Below are positions 51,738 through 61,195 of a stretch of DNA of 64,000 nucleotides, piece after piece. Source of the DNA: Chlorobiota bacterium (GTDB lineage: Bacteria > Bacteroidota > Ignavibacteria > Tepidaquicellales > OLB5); the NCBI GenBank assembly GCA_022616535.1, contig JAKEEM010000046.1, forward strand, positions 1-64,000. Direction: 5' to 3'. Below the pieces are notes generated by a model. That model was not told the DNA's origin. It did no database searches and was given only the letters and a program-made list of their open reading frames with translations. Positions within the stretch are counted from its first letter, which is position 1. The number at the start of each line of letters is the position of its first letter. The position numbers and the translations under genes are program-made.

Positions 51738-53717
51738 ATGAAGACAAAAACCAATAGCTATTTCGTAATAATAAAATCGATTATTATTCTTTTAACTATA
51801 ACAGGCATTTTAGCAGTAAACGGCTGCGGCAAAAAAGAAAGCACTCTTAACATGAGCGAAGATGCTGCCGGCAAAGTTTATATACCTCCTGGAAAATATG
51901 ATGAGTTTTACTCATTTCTTTCGGGCGGATTCAGCGGGCAGCTTGCCGTCTACGGCTTGCCTTCTGGAAGATTATTCAGGGTTATTCCTGTTTTTTCCGT
52001 TGACCCCGAAAAAGGCTGGGGCTATACGGAAGAAACAAAACCGATGCTTATGACTTCCCACGGATTTCTACCATGGGGTGATGCGCACCATCCTGAGCTG
52101 TCTATGAAAGAAGGCGTTCCCGACGGGAGGTGGGTGTTTATTAACGAGAACAATACGCCAAGAATTGCAAGAATTGACTTAAAAACATTTAGAACTGCTG
52201 AAATAATCGAAATCCCTAACAGCGCGGGCAACCATTCATCGCCATTTACTACTGAAAATTCGGAATATGTCATAGCAGGTACAAGATTCAGCATACCAAT
52301 CAGGGAAAAAGACGTTTCGATAAATTCATACTCTGAAAATTTTAACGGAACCGTAAGCTTTATCAAAGTTAACCCTTCAAACGGAAGAATGAGCATTGCT
52401 TTTCAAATAATGTCTCCTCCTTTTGATTATGATCTCAGTCATGCGGGCAAGGGTCCATCTCATGACTGGATGTTTTTTTCCTGTTATAACACCGAGCAGG
52501 CTTTCTCTTTACTTGAAGTTAATGCAAGCCAGAAAGATAAGGATTTCATAATGGCGGTTAACTGGAAAAAAGCTGAAGATTATGTAACACAGGGAAAAGC
52601 CAAAGACTACGAAGCAGACTACTATCATAACGTGTATGACGATGCTACTCATTCGGCATCATCGGAAAAGCTTACTTCGGTGAAAGTGCTTGACCCAAGC
52701 GAATGTCCCGGAATGGTATATTATATTCCCTGTCCCAAATCACCGCACGGAGCCGATGTAGACCCCTCTGGCGAATATATAGTCGGGGGCGGAAAGCTTT
52801 CGACAGTCATCCCGGTATTTTCATTTTCCAAAATGCTCAAGGCAATTGATGGAAAACAATTTGACAGCGAAATAAACAGTATACCTGTTCTGAAATATGA
52901 TGCTGTTATAGCGGGAGAAGTTCAAAACCCGGGACTTGGACCCTTGCATACCGAATTTGACGGCAACGGTTATGCTTATACGTCGATGTTCGTATCTTCG
53001 GAAGTCGTTAAATGGAAGCTCGGAAGCTGGGAGGTTGTTGACAGGGCTCCTTCGTTTTATTCAGTCGGACACATTATGATACCGGGCGGTGACTGTAAAA
53101 AACCGTGGGGCAAATACCTTCTTGTACTAAATAAAATTACCAAAGACCGCTTCTTACCAACAGGTCCGGAACTTACGCAGTCATGCCAGCTTTATGATAT
53201 TACCGGCGAAAAGATGAAATTATTATTGGATTTCCCGACTATCGGCGAACCGCACTACGCTCAGGCTATTACAGCAGATTTAATATCCGGTAACTCGTTA
53301 AAAATATTTAAAATTAATGAGAATAATCATGTTCACGCAACAAGAAGCTCAAACGATGTTAAGGTAGAGCGTAAAGGAAATGAAGTTCATATCTATATGA
53401 CTATGATACGCTCACACTTTACACCGGATAACATTGAGGGTATAAAGCTTAGCGATAAGGTTTTCTTTCATGTTACAAATCTGGAGCAGGACTGGGATAT
53501 ACCGCATGGATTTGCAGTTATGGGCAACAATACTTCTGAGATGCTGATTATGCCGGGCGAGACCCAAACAATTACATGGGAACCCAAACAAGTCGGTGTT
53601 TTTCCCTTTTACTGCACAGATTTCTGTTCCGCATTGCATCAGGAAATGCAGGGATATATCAGGGTACACAAGAAGGAAGCAAGTGTTGAACTTACGTTTT
53701 CAACAGGGACAAAATAA
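51738..53717 (+). CDS. nosZ: Nitrous-oxide reductase NosZ, clade II (Sec-dependent)
   Basis: The 659-residue protein starts with a Sec-type signal that ends in a lipobox-like LAVNGCGKKE, not a twin-arginine signal, which marks clade II. CuZ histidine motifs are visible (WGDAHHPELS; DLSHAGKGPSHDW; SPHGADVDPSGEYIVGGGKL; NENNHVHATRSSND). The CuA site is in the C-terminal domain: FYCTDFCSALHQEMQGY near residue 624. It reduces N2O to N2 in the periplasm. The gene follows ric and the cytochrome c in one operon. All key copper ligands appear intact. Confidence 0.96.
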   Translation: MKTKTNSYFVIIKSIIILLTITGILAVNGCGKKESTLNMSEDAAGKVYIPPGKYDEFYSFLSGGFSGQLAVYGLPSGRLFRVIPVFSVDPEKGWGYTEETKPMLMTSHGFLPWGDAHHPELSMKEGVPDGRWVFINENNTPRIARIDLKTFRTAEIIEIPNSAGNHSSPFTTENSEYVIAGTRFSIPIREKDVSINSYSENFNGTVSFIKVNPSNGRMSIAFQIMSPPFDYDLSHAGKGPSHDWMFFSCYNTEQAFSLLEVNASQKDKDFIMAVNWKKAEDYVTQGKAKDYEADYYHNVYDDATHSASSEKLTSVKVLDPSECPGMVYYIPCPKSPHGADVDPSGEYIVGGGKLSTVIPVFSFSKMLKAIDGKQFDSEINSIPVLKYDAVIAGEVQNPGLGPLHTEFDGNGYAYTSMFVSSEVVKWKLGSWEVVDRAPSFYSVGHIMIPGGDCKKPWGKYLLVLNKITKDRFLPTGPELTQSCQLYDITGEKMKLLLDFPTIGEPHYAQAITADLISGNSLKIFKINENNHVHATRSSNDVKVERKGNEVHIYMTMIRSHFTPDNIEGIKLSDKVFFHVTNLEQDWDIPHGFAVMGNNTSEMLIMPGETQTITWEPKQVGVFPFYCTDFCSALHQEMQGYIRVHKKEASVELTFSTGTK

Positions 53718-53727
53718 AAAAATATAG

Positions 53728-53747
53728 GGGGAGCTAAAATGCTCCTC
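53728..53747 (+). other. Intercistronic hairpin after nosZ
   Basis: GGGGAGC and GCTCCTC pair (one mismatch) around TAAAAT, 11 bases after the nosZ stop and 22 bases before the next ATG. Without a T run it is more likely a message-stabilising or attenuating hairpin than a full terminator. Confidence 0.4.
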
Positions 53748-53768
53748 TGATTCTTTAATGGTTAATAA

Positions 53769-54485
53769 ATGAAAAAGATATCAAAAATAATTATAGTAAC
53801 AGCTTCGGTTTTAATGATTGCTTCGTTTTTCATTCCAATTTGGCAGATAGATCTTGAAGCACCGCAGTATCCGGAAGGTCTGGGGATGAAAATCTGGATT
53901 AATAAAATTACCGGTGACCTTCAAACAATAAATGGACTCAATCATTACATCGGTATGAAGAAAATTGAACCGGATTCTATTAAGGAACTTACAATAATGC
54001 CCTATGTTTTGGCATTTTTAATTGTCTCAGGTATCACAACTGGCTTTACTGGAAAAAGAAAGCTTCTTACCACTTGGGTTATACTTTTGTTAATTTCGGG
54101 AATCACAGGAGGGATCGATTTCTATATCTGGGAATATGACTACGGGCATGACTTAAATCCCGGTGCGGCAATCAAAGTGCCGGGGATGAACTATCAGCCG
54201 CCGTTGATAGGAAGCAAGCAGCTACTGAACTTTATTGCGCATTCCTATCCCGATTGGGGCGGGGTAATAGTTATTTCAGCAGGATTGATAGCGGTTCTTG
54301 TATTATTATATGAAATAAAATATAACAAACCACACAAGGTTAAGTTTTCCCCTAAAGATGAGACACAAAACGTTAAATATAATTTTAATTATCACAGCAT
54401 TAACGGGACTATCGTGCAGCAAGGGTCCGGAGCCGATAAATTTCGGAACAGACCAGTGTCATCACTGCAAAATGCAAATAGTTGA
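53769..54485 (+). CDS. Nos-cluster integral membrane protein, probably over-extended at its 3' end
   Basis: The 238-residue product has an N-terminal helix (SKIIIVTASVLMIASFFIPI), three more (PYVLAFLIVSGITTGFTG; LLTTWVILLLISGITGGI; VVISAGLIAVLVLLYEI) and ends KPHKVKFSPKDETQ plus 36 more residues. This resembles the membrane protein that clade II nos clusters of Bacteroidota carry between nosZ and nosL. The last part overlaps nosL by 128 bases. If one base is missing in TTTTCCCC (54346-54353), the true end would be the TAA just before the nosL ATG. Function: unknown, possibly electron supply to NosZ. Confidence 0.7.
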   Translation: MKKISKIIIVTASVLMIASFFIPIWQIDLEAPQYPEGLGMKIWINKITGDLQTINGLNHYIGMKKIEPDSIKELTIMPYVLAFLIVSGITTGFTGKRKLLTTWVILLLISGITGGIDFYIWEYDYGHDLNPGAAIKVPGMNYQPPLIGSKQLLNFIAHSYPDWGGVIVISAGLIAVLVLLYEIKYNKPHKVKFSPKDETQNVKYNFNYHSINGTIVQQGSGADKFRNRPVSSLQNANS

Positions 54486-54807
54486 TACGAAGTTCGGGGC
54501 TGAGATTGTAACGAAAAAGGGCAAAGTTTATAAATTCGACGCCACAGAATGCATGTTAAAAGCATTAAGTCTTGACAATATTCAAATAAACGACGCAGAA
54601 AAATTTTACGTTATTGATGCAGCAAATCCCAAACAGCTAACCGGTGCAGTTACAGCATTTTACTTAATCAGCACAAATTTCCCGAGTCCAATGGGGGCCG
54701 ACCTTTCCGCATTCAGGCAAGAAAGTGATTTGGAATCATTTCAAAATCAGTATGGAGGCGAAGTAAAAAACTGGAATGAGCTGCTTGCAAAGTTTAAGAT
54801 TCAATGA
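54358..54807 (+). CDS. nosL: Copper-binding lipoprotein NosL
   Basis: The 149-residue protein starts with a lipoprotein signal (ILIITALTGLSC, Cys about residue 20). It has the NosL blocks DQCHHCKMQIVDTKFGAEIV and KGKVYKFDATECMLKALSLD, with the Cys-His-x-Cys-x-Met copper site near residue 34. NosL delivers copper to NosZ. The ATG lies within the upstream ORF. Its TGA overlaps the nosD ATG. Confidence 0.93.
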   Translation: MRHKTLNIILIITALTGLSCSKGPEPINFGTDQCHHCKMQIVDTKFGAEIVTKKGKVYKFDATECMLKALSLDNIQINDAEKFYVIDAANPKQLTGAVTAFYLISTNFPSPMGADLSAFRQESDLESFQNQYGGEVKNWNELLAKFKIQ

Positions 54808-56048
54808 AAAACATTAGTAAAATATCGAAATTTTTTATTGCGAGCTGTCTTTTCATTACATCGCACCTTGGTTTTGGAAAAGATATTATTGTTACCGAAG
54901 GGAACAGCATTAAAAATGCTGTGGAGTCCTCTTCAGAGGGTGACCGAATAATGGTAAGTAGCGGAATATATTTTGAATCCGGCATAATTATCACAAAAAA
55001 AATAGAGCTTATCGGTAAAGATTATCCGATTGTTGACGGAGGTTCAATAGGAGAAATTTTTACAGTTAAAGCAAGCGGAGTCGTTATAAAGGGCTTTGTG
55101 GTTAAAAATTCAGGTTTCAGCAGTCTAAAAGATTTCGCCGCTATCAGAGTTGAAAATTCCATTAATTGCATAATTCAGGATAACAAATTAATAAACAATT
55201 ACTTTGGAATTTATCTTGCCGGAGCAAATGATTGTAAGGTTTTTAATAATGAAATCATCAGCAACGCAGTAAAAGAAAGTGCCTCGGGAAACGGAATCCA
55301 TTTATGGAAGTGCGATAATATATTAATTAAGAATAATTCGGTATCGGGACACAGGGACGGAATTTATTTTGAATTTGTAACTCACAGTAAAATCTCAGAG
55401 AATTTCAGTTTTAATAACATTCGTTACGGCTTGCACTTTATGTTTTCGAACTGGGATGATTATGAATATAATGTTTTCTCAACTAACGGCGCGGGTGTTG
55501 CCGTAATGTATACCAAGTATGTTAAGATGATTAACAACCGTTTTGAAAATAACTGGGGGCGGCCTAACTCCTACGGTCTGCTTTTAAAGGATATTTCGGA
55601 AAGTTTTATTTTTAAAAACACATTCCATAAGAATACTGTTGGAATCTTTGCAGAGGGAGTCTCTAAAGTAAATATTGAATATAATTTATTTACAGAAAAC
55701 GGCTACGCTGCGAAAATTCTGGGCAATTGCACTGAAGACACTATTAAAGCCAACAACTTTATATCCAACTCTTTTGATATTTCAACAAACAGCTCAAGAA
55801 ACTCTAACCTATTTTACGGTAATTACTGGGATAAGAACAAGGGATATGACCTTAATAAAGACGGTTTTTCCGATGCGCCTTACCGTCCTGTCAGTATGTT
55901 TTCAATGATGGTTGAGCAGACACCGGAATCAATTTTTCTGCTGAGAAGCTTTCTGGTTAATCTGCTTGATTTAGCTGAAAAAGTGATGCCTGTAATTATA
56001 CCGGAATCGCTGATTGACTTAAATCCGAGAATGGAGCCTGTTATATGA
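54804..56048 (+). CDS. nosD: Nitrous oxide reductase maturation protein NosD
   Basis: The 414-residue protein has a signal peptide (FFIASCLFITSHLGFG) and many parallel-beta-helix coils (NCIIQDNKLINNYFGIYLAG; ILIKNNSVSGHRDGIYFEFV; GLHFMFSNWDDYEYNVFSTN), with YWDKNKGYDLNKDGFSDAPY towards the C-terminus, as in NosD/CASH domain proteins. NosD acts in the periplasm with NosF and NosY to build the CuZ site. It overlaps nosL and nosF by ATGA-type joins. Confidence 0.93.
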   Translation: MKNISKISKFFIASCLFITSHLGFGKDIIVTEGNSIKNAVESSSEGDRIMVSSGIYFESGIIITKKIELIGKDYPIVDGGSIGEIFTVKASGVVIKGFVVKNSGFSSLKDFAAIRVENSINCIIQDNKLINNYFGIYLAGANDCKVFNNEIISNAVKESASGNGIHLWKCDNILIKNNSVSGHRDGIYFEFVTHSKISENFSFNNIRYGLHFMFSNWDDYEYNVFSTNGAGVAVMYTKYVKMINNRFENNWGRPNSYGLLLKDISESFIFKNTFHKNTVGIFAEGVSKVNIEYNLFTENGYAAKILGNCTEDTIKANNFISNSFDISTNSSRNSNLFYGNYWDKNKGYDLNKDGFSDAPYRPVSMFSMMVEQTPESIFLLRSFLVNLLDLAEKVMPVIIPESLIDLNPRMEPVI

Positions 56049-56752
56049 TTGAAGTTAAAAATCTGTCAAAATCATACTATAAAACTGTTGCATTAAAAGA
56101 TGTATCACTGCGTCTTAGCACCGGCTGCATTACTGCTGTTATGGGTCCAAACGACTCGGGTAAGACTACTCTTTTGAAATGCATACTTGGACTTGTTAAG
56201 CCCTTAAGCGGGGAAATTTATGTTAACGGCTTTCAGGTTAACGGTAACTGTGAATACAGAAAGTTTATAGGCTATATGCCTCAGTTTTGCTGTTTTCCGG
56301 AAAATCTGAAGGTTAAAGAAGTATTTAACATGCTGAAAGATGTAAGGGGAAATCACTGCACATACGACGAGGATTTAATTGGTAAATTAAAGATAGATAA
56401 AATATTCAACAGTTCAATCGGGTCGCTTTCCGGCGGTTCAAGACAAAGGGTCAGCAGTTCCGCTGCATTTTTATTTAACCAGGAGATAATAATACTTGAT
56501 GAGCCGACGGCGGGACTTGACCCAGCTTCTTCGGAGATTGTTAAAGAAAAGATTATTGCGGAAAAACAAAAAGGCAAGCTGATTATAATAACCTCGCATA
56601 TAATTAGCGAAGTTGAAGAATTAGCCGACAGGATTGTATATATGCTTGACGGGAGCATTTATTTTGATAGCACAAAAGAGGAGCTGTTAAATTTAACAGG
56701 AGAGGAAAATCTCAACAAGGCAATTGCAAAAATTACTGCAATAAGGTATTAA
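56045..56752 (+). CDS. nosF: ABC transporter ATP-binding protein NosF
   Basis: The 235-residue ATPase has Walker A VMGPNDSGKTTLLK near residue 34, where the Asp replaces the common Gly, as is seen in NosF. The signature is GSLSGGSRQRVSS and Walker B is IIILDEPTAGLDP. NosF partners NosY and NosD. It starts inside the nosD stop and is followed by nosY after 2 bases. Confidence 0.93.
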   Translation: MIEVKNLSKSYYKTVALKDVSLRLSTGCITAVMGPNDSGKTTLLKCILGLVKPLSGEIYVNGFQVNGNCEYRKFIGYMPQFCCFPENLKVKEVFNMLKDVRGNHCTYDEDLIGKLKIDKIFNSSIGSLSGGSRQRVSSSAAFLFNQEIIILDEPTAGLDPASSEIVKEKIIAEKQKGKLIIITSHIISEVEELADRIVYMLDGSIYFDSTKEELLNLTGEENLNKAIAKITAIRY

Positions 56753-56754
56753 TA

Positions 56755-57528
56755 ATGACTACTGTAAAAATTTTAAAATACGTTATTTACGACATATTGA
56801 GGAGCAGGATTGTAATTGGTTATACAATTTTGCTTTTTGCCGTCACTTATGGAATAATTTACACAGGCAAAGATGCTTCGAAGGCAATTATAAGCTTATT
56901 AAATGTCGTTATGCTGGTTGTCCCTTTAGTCAGCATAATATTCGGGACAATACATTTCTATAATTCCAGGGAATTTATGCAAATGATGCTCGCACTGCCG
57001 GTTAAAAGAAAAAACATTTTCTGGGCGGAGTATCTAGGACTCTCATTTGCATTATCTATTAGTTTTACATTGGGGGTAGGATTGCCGCTTCTTATTTACG
57101 GGGCCTCTGCAGCTTCACTTTACTTAATTTTTTCGGGTGCTGCGCTTTCTTTTATTTTTACATCACTTTCATTTCTTGCATCCGTAATTAATAATGATAA
57201 AACAAGAGGTATAGGTCTTTCTTTAATAATATGGTTTTATACGGCGATAATTTTCGATGCAATTGTGCTAATGATTTATTTCTTATTCAGCGATTATCCG
57301 CTTGAGAAGTTTACTGTGATTATCTCCGCGCTCAACCCTATTGACCTAGCACGCATTCTTGTATTGCTAAAAATGGATATTTCAGCATTGATGGGATATA
57401 CAGGTGCAACACTGCGGCTTTTCTTCGGCTCAGCATTTGGAACGGTGTTTTCATTTGCATTTCTTATTATATGGATATTGGCCCCCACTGCAATAGCCCT
57501 CAAAGTTTTTAACCGGAAAAATTTTTAA
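56755..57528 (+). CDS. nosY: ABC transporter permease NosY
   Basis: The 257-residue protein has six hydrophobic segments: IVIGYTILLFAVTYGIIYTG, LLNVVMLVVPLVSIIFGTIH, LGLSFALSISFTLGVGLPLL, IFSGAALSFIFTSLSFLASV, IIWFYTAIIFDAIVLMIYFL and the C-terminal FLIIWILAPTAIALKVF. This is the usual NosY layout with YNSREFMQMMLALPVKRKNI between helices two and three. It is the last gene of the nos operon; only 26 bases separate it from the convergent T9SS gene. Confidence 0.93.
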   Translation: MTTVKILKYVIYDILRSRIVIGYTILLFAVTYGIIYTGKDASKAIISLLNVVMLVVPLVSIIFGTIHFYNSREFMQMMLALPVKRKNIFWAEYLGLSFALSISFTLGVGLPLLIYGASAASLYLIFSGAALSFIFTSLSFLASVINNDKTRGIGLSLIIWFYTAIIFDAIVLMIYFLFSDYPLEKFTVIISALNPIDLARILVLLKMDISALMGYTGATLRLFFGSAFGTVFSFAFLIIWILAPTAIALKVFNRKNF

Positions 57529-57554
57529 TTTGACTGCTTCAAAATCTTGCAAAT

Positions 57555-58990
57555 TTACTTTACTAAATTCATCTTCTTCACATCCGAGAATCCGCCCGCG
57601 TGCAACCTATAGAAGTACACTCCCGAAGATAAGCCCGAACCATCGAAATCAACGGAATATGACCCAGCATTCAGTTGCTGATTGACAAGCGTACTTACTT
57701 CTCTTCCCGTCATGTCGTAAATTTTCAAAGTAACATAATTGGACCCCGAGTTACTCGAGGGTAATTGAAAATTGATAATTGTTTTTGGATTGAACGGGTT
57801 CGGATAATTCTGCTCCAGCGAAAACTCACCCGGTATTTCAGAATTAATAGAAGTAATACCAACCGGGTTGCCGGTAGGATTGCGTTTGTAATAAATCTCT
57901 GTGCCATCGACATCGGCTGACCAGGCAACATGCAGCTGTGAATTGCTCACAGCAATGGATGGAATTTGATCGAGAATAGAGTTATTGGTAAGGCGTGTAT
58001 CGCTTTCCCAGCCGGTATTATCGTTTAATCGTTTGTAGTATATCTCACTTGTTCCATTTCTGGAATCTTGCCAAACAAGATGAACATAGGGTTGTGACAT
58101 AACTAAAGATGCTCCATTAGATTCCCCCGCAGCGTTTGTTAACCTCACTTCAGGAGACCAAAATACACCACGATTTCCGGAACGTGAATAATAAATTTCA
58201 AGATTTCCATTGCGTCCATCCCCCCAAACCAGGTGAACTATATTTCCCTGAGCAGCTATACTTGGGTTCCATGTGTAAAATCCAGAAGGGAAAATTAATC
58301 TTACGTCCGGGCCCCAGCTGGACCCGCTTGTAGTCGAACGCTTATACCAAATTTCATAATTATTATTTAACCGGGTATCTTGCATGCAAGATGAACATCG
58401 GTACCTGTTGCCGCTAAAGATGTTCTGGCACCATTGCCGCATCCATTAATTAATGAACCACCTATCGTCCAGTTCGCTCCGCTATTCAAGGAGACATAAT
58501 AATAAATACTATTGAAGGATGTGCTGTATGCTATATGAACGTTTTGACCTGATGCGGCAATAGAAGGCGTATATATTTGATAGGCGCGGTTGGAGACAAG
58601 AGCAACTGATGAACTCCAGTCAATGCCGAGATTTGTTGACCTTTTGTAAAATAGAGCATATGAAGAATTAGGACTTCGCTCCGCCCAAACGAGATGAACA
58701 TTTGAACCTGATATCGCAGCTTGGGGGCTATATGACATATTACTATTGGTAGTACGAACATCCTGAGACCATGTTACTCCGGCATCCCAGGAGGTTTTGG
58801 CATAAACCTCCTCATGTCCGTCACGGGAGTCTGACCAAACAATAATAATATAATTACCGGCAGCAGCAATTGACCTTGGTGTAGTCAGGGAGAATCCCGA
58901 AGCAAACGTCAGCCGGACATCGGACTGCCATTGAGAATAGGCGGCTTGAAAAAGGAAAAAAAATAAAAGAATAACTAACTTATGTAACAT
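57555..58990 (-). pseudogene. Secreted BNR-repeat T9SS protein, broken by a one-base shift
   Basis: The 5' part (58990 down to 58367) gives a signal peptide (MLHKLVILLFFFLFQAAYSQ), then Asp-box-like repeats (VIVWSDSRDGHEEVYAKTSW; VHLVWAERSPNSSYALFYKR), and ends in VHLACKIPG-stop. From about 58386 another frame continues QDTRLNNNYEIWYKRSTTSG, VHLVWGDGRNGNLEIYYSRS to a T9SS sorting domain (QNYPNPFNPKTIINFQLPSS; SSGVYFYRLHAGGFSDVKKM). Adding one G at GCATGCAAG (to GCATGGCAAG) restores VHLAWQDTR, the repeat phase. It is a surface beta-propeller-type protein of about 477 residues if whole. Confidence 0.8.
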
Positions 58991-59063
58991 TTTGTCATCT
59001 CCTTTGATATTGATATTAAATTTATTAAATTAATAAGCTCAACAGATAATTTTTGATAAAGCA

Positions 59064-59204
59064 CTATTGATTGCTTTGTCTTTTCTTTACCCCGAGTTTT
59101 TGTTGAAGTTTTTTAATAAGCTTATGAGTCTCCGGTTTTAATATGTATTTTTTTGAAGCTGGCTGCTCTTTGTTTTGTCTTTTAATTTTTATCTTTCTGT
59201 TCAT
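59064..59204 (-). CDS. Possible small basic protein (46 residues)
   Basis: ATG at 59204 would give MNRKIKIKRQNKEQPASKKY, ILKPETHKLIKKLQQKLGVK, ending KRQSNQ: strongly basic, one amphipathic helix. The longer start at 59249 is less likely. Without a visible ribosome site or family match it remains weak. Confidence 0.3.
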   Translation of the reverse strand: MNRKIKIKRQNKEQPASKKYILKPETHKLIKKLQQKLGVKKRQSNQ

Positions 59205-59381
59205 GCTGTTAGACACGCTTTCATACAAAAATATATTTAGAGATAGCAACAGGCAAAGAGATTTTTTTAAAAATCAAAGTCAATATTATCGTTTCATGAA
59301 CGTGAATATCCCCGATTTCTATGAAAAAACAGTATTTATTTAATATTTGAATTCAAGTAAATTTACTCAAGTTGGCCACAG

Positions 59382-59452
59382 GTAACTCTATATTCCCGTT
59401 TCGGGATTCCCGTTTTGGGAGGATTTTCCCCGAATCTGGAGATTCGAGTTAC
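59382..59452. repeat. REP-like bounded element
   Basis: GTAACTC (59382-59388) and GAGTTAC (59446-59452) are perfect arms. Inside are two near copies of ATTCCCGTTTYGGGA and a CGAATC-TGGA-GATTCG hairpin. It lies 60 bases upstream of the paralogous helical-repeat gene. Confidence 0.5.
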
Positions 59453-59512
59453 AAAATAATAAATCTATATTTTACATGATTTATCAACATAAAGAAGTAA
59501 ATTTATAGGGCT

Positions 59513-61042
59513 GTGATAATTAAAGAAATAACAGAAATATTAAAAACCTTCGACAAATCGGAATTGAAAAAATTCGAGAGATTTGTCAGTTCTAATTATT
59601 TCAATACAAACGAAAGGGTATATAAATTGCTGAGGGTGTTAAAAAAATTTCACCCTTCATTCTCTAATCGTAAGCTGACGAATCATTACATCTTCAGGAA
59701 GATTTACGGAGATAGAAAATTCAATGATATAACTCTCAGATATCTTCTATCCGAATTCCTGAAGCTGACAAAACAATTCATATCAATTTCGGCGACTCAG
59801 AAGAATAAACATGAAATGAGCAAAATATTTATTGAGGAAATGATATTCAGAAAGCAATTTAGCCAGGTACGAAGTAATATCGTAAAGTTAGAAAAAGAAG
59901 TGAATAAGAATTTTATTATCGGCACCAATTATCTTCATAATAAAATGGATGTTTCTCTGCTCTGGCATATGTATTCTTTCTTTTCCAGCACAGGTTTTAA
60001 GCAGATACATAAGAATGTTGAAGGCGGTGAGTTCGAAGTTTATAATACAATAATTGACCTTTGTCATATATATCAGAATCTCATCGCAATCAAAAATTCT
60101 CATAATGTTGAATATGAGGACAATCTGTTATTTGCATTCATAAGAAATTTCGATTACAAGGGAATGCTTGATAGTGTCGAAAAATTGAAAACTGATGATA
60201 AGCAAAGAGAGAAACTGCTCAATGTATTAAAAATTTATCTTTGTTTCATGATAACCTTTACCGATGAGAAAGAAGAGATTTACTTTGAGAAAATGAAAGC
60301 ACTGGTTTTCAGGTTTCAGGATATTTTTAAGACCGAAGAACTTCGTGATATTCACACAATGCTGACAAATTGCTGCAGGTTCAAAGCAAGAGCAATTGAC
60401 AATGAAAAGTACCTGAGATATTCCTTTGAATTAATTCAGAATGCTCTTTCTAAAAATCTATATCTTAGCTTAGGTCAATACATGCCCTTTACGACTTACA
60501 TCTTAATTTTGAATAATGCACTTGCATTAAAAGAGATAAATTGGACGGAAGATTTTGTAAATAAATATATTAAGGAAATTGCACCCGAGATAAGGGAGGA
60601 TGTTCATTCCTATTCTGCAGCCGAAATATTATTTCAAAAGAAACAATTTGAAGGTGCATTGGAACAGCTTTCAAAAGTAAAATTTGATTTTGAAATGATA
60701 AAACCTAATGTAAGAAGCCTGACTTTAATGACTTATTATGAGCTTGAACTGATTGAAGCAGCTTACTCTCTTATAGATTCTTTTGCTCATTTCATTAATA
60801 GTAATAAAAAAATTACTCCCCTACAAAAGGAAGCAGATTCTAATTTCATTTCTTTTGTAAAAACACTGCTGAAACATAAAGGGAAAAAAGTTAACTTATT
60901 TAAACTTGTAAAAGAAATAGAACGATGCTCTAATTTAAGCCGAAGAGAATGGCTATTGGAAAAAGCAGAGGAAGTGTCAGAGCTTCAAGCCAGATACTTC
61001 CAGAACAAAGGACAGCGGAAGCGAACATCCTATCGTTTATAA
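59513..61042 (+). CDS. Helical-repeat hypothetical protein, paralogue of 24599-26050
   Basis: The product has 509 residues with a GTG start (IIKEITEILKTFDKSELKKF). It is all-helical, cytoplasmic by lack of signal, and shares its order with the 24.6 kb protein: ILKTFDKSELKKFERFVSSN, LLRVLKKFHPSFSNRKLTNH, LRYLLSEFLKLTKQFISISA, FQKKQFEGALEQLSKVKFDF and REWLLEKAEEVSELQ near the end (partner: QWLLEQIEKALIK). No known function. The pair is a two-member family in this window, each preceded by an unusual structured non-coding stretch. Confidence 0.75.
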   Translation: MIIKEITEILKTFDKSELKKFERFVSSNYFNTNERVYKLLRVLKKFHPSFSNRKLTNHYIFRKIYGDRKFNDITLRYLLSEFLKLTKQFISISATQKNKHEMSKIFIEEMIFRKQFSQVRSNIVKLEKEVNKNFIIGTNYLHNKMDVSLLWHMYSFFSSTGFKQIHKNVEGGEFEVYNTIIDLCHIYQNLIAIKNSHNVEYEDNLLFAFIRNFDYKGMLDSVEKLKTDDKQREKLLNVLKIYLCFMITFTDEKEEIYFEKMKALVFRFQDIFKTEELRDIHTMLTNCCRFKARAIDNEKYLRYSFELIQNALSKNLYLSLGQYMPFTTYILILNNALALKEINWTEDFVNKYIKEIAPEIREDVHSYSAAEILFQKKQFEGALEQLSKVKFDFEMIKPNVRSLTLMTYYELELIEAAYSLIDSFAHFINSNKKITPLQKEADSNFISFVKTLLKHKGKKVNLFKLVKEIERCSNLSRREWLLEKAEEVSELQARYFQNKGQRKRTSYRL

Positions 61043-61195
61043 AAACTTATAAACTTCATCTACAACCCTTCGTTATAATGCAAATGTTAAGGCAGAGAAA
61101 CTTAAAAATAAAATTGATAAATTGCAGACATTGAATGCAGATTTTGGAGATAAAATTGCTGATAAATATTATGATTTTTAGAAGATAATACACTT

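Larger units (their letters stand above)
58991..59512. other. Intergenic region with structured element
   Basis: This 520-base stretch has one small possible ORF (59064-59204) and, at 59382-59452, an element bounded by GTAACTC and GAGTTAC with inner CGAATC/GATTCG and ATTCCCGTTT repeats. Otherwise it is AT-rich and without a supported gene. Confidence 0.5.

Noticed and set aside
61060-61183. Short coding-like stretch (AEKLKNKIDKLQTLNADFGD) after the 59.5 kb gene
   Set aside because: The frame has a stop just upstream and the gene before it already ends like its paralogue; too short to support as a gene or remnant.
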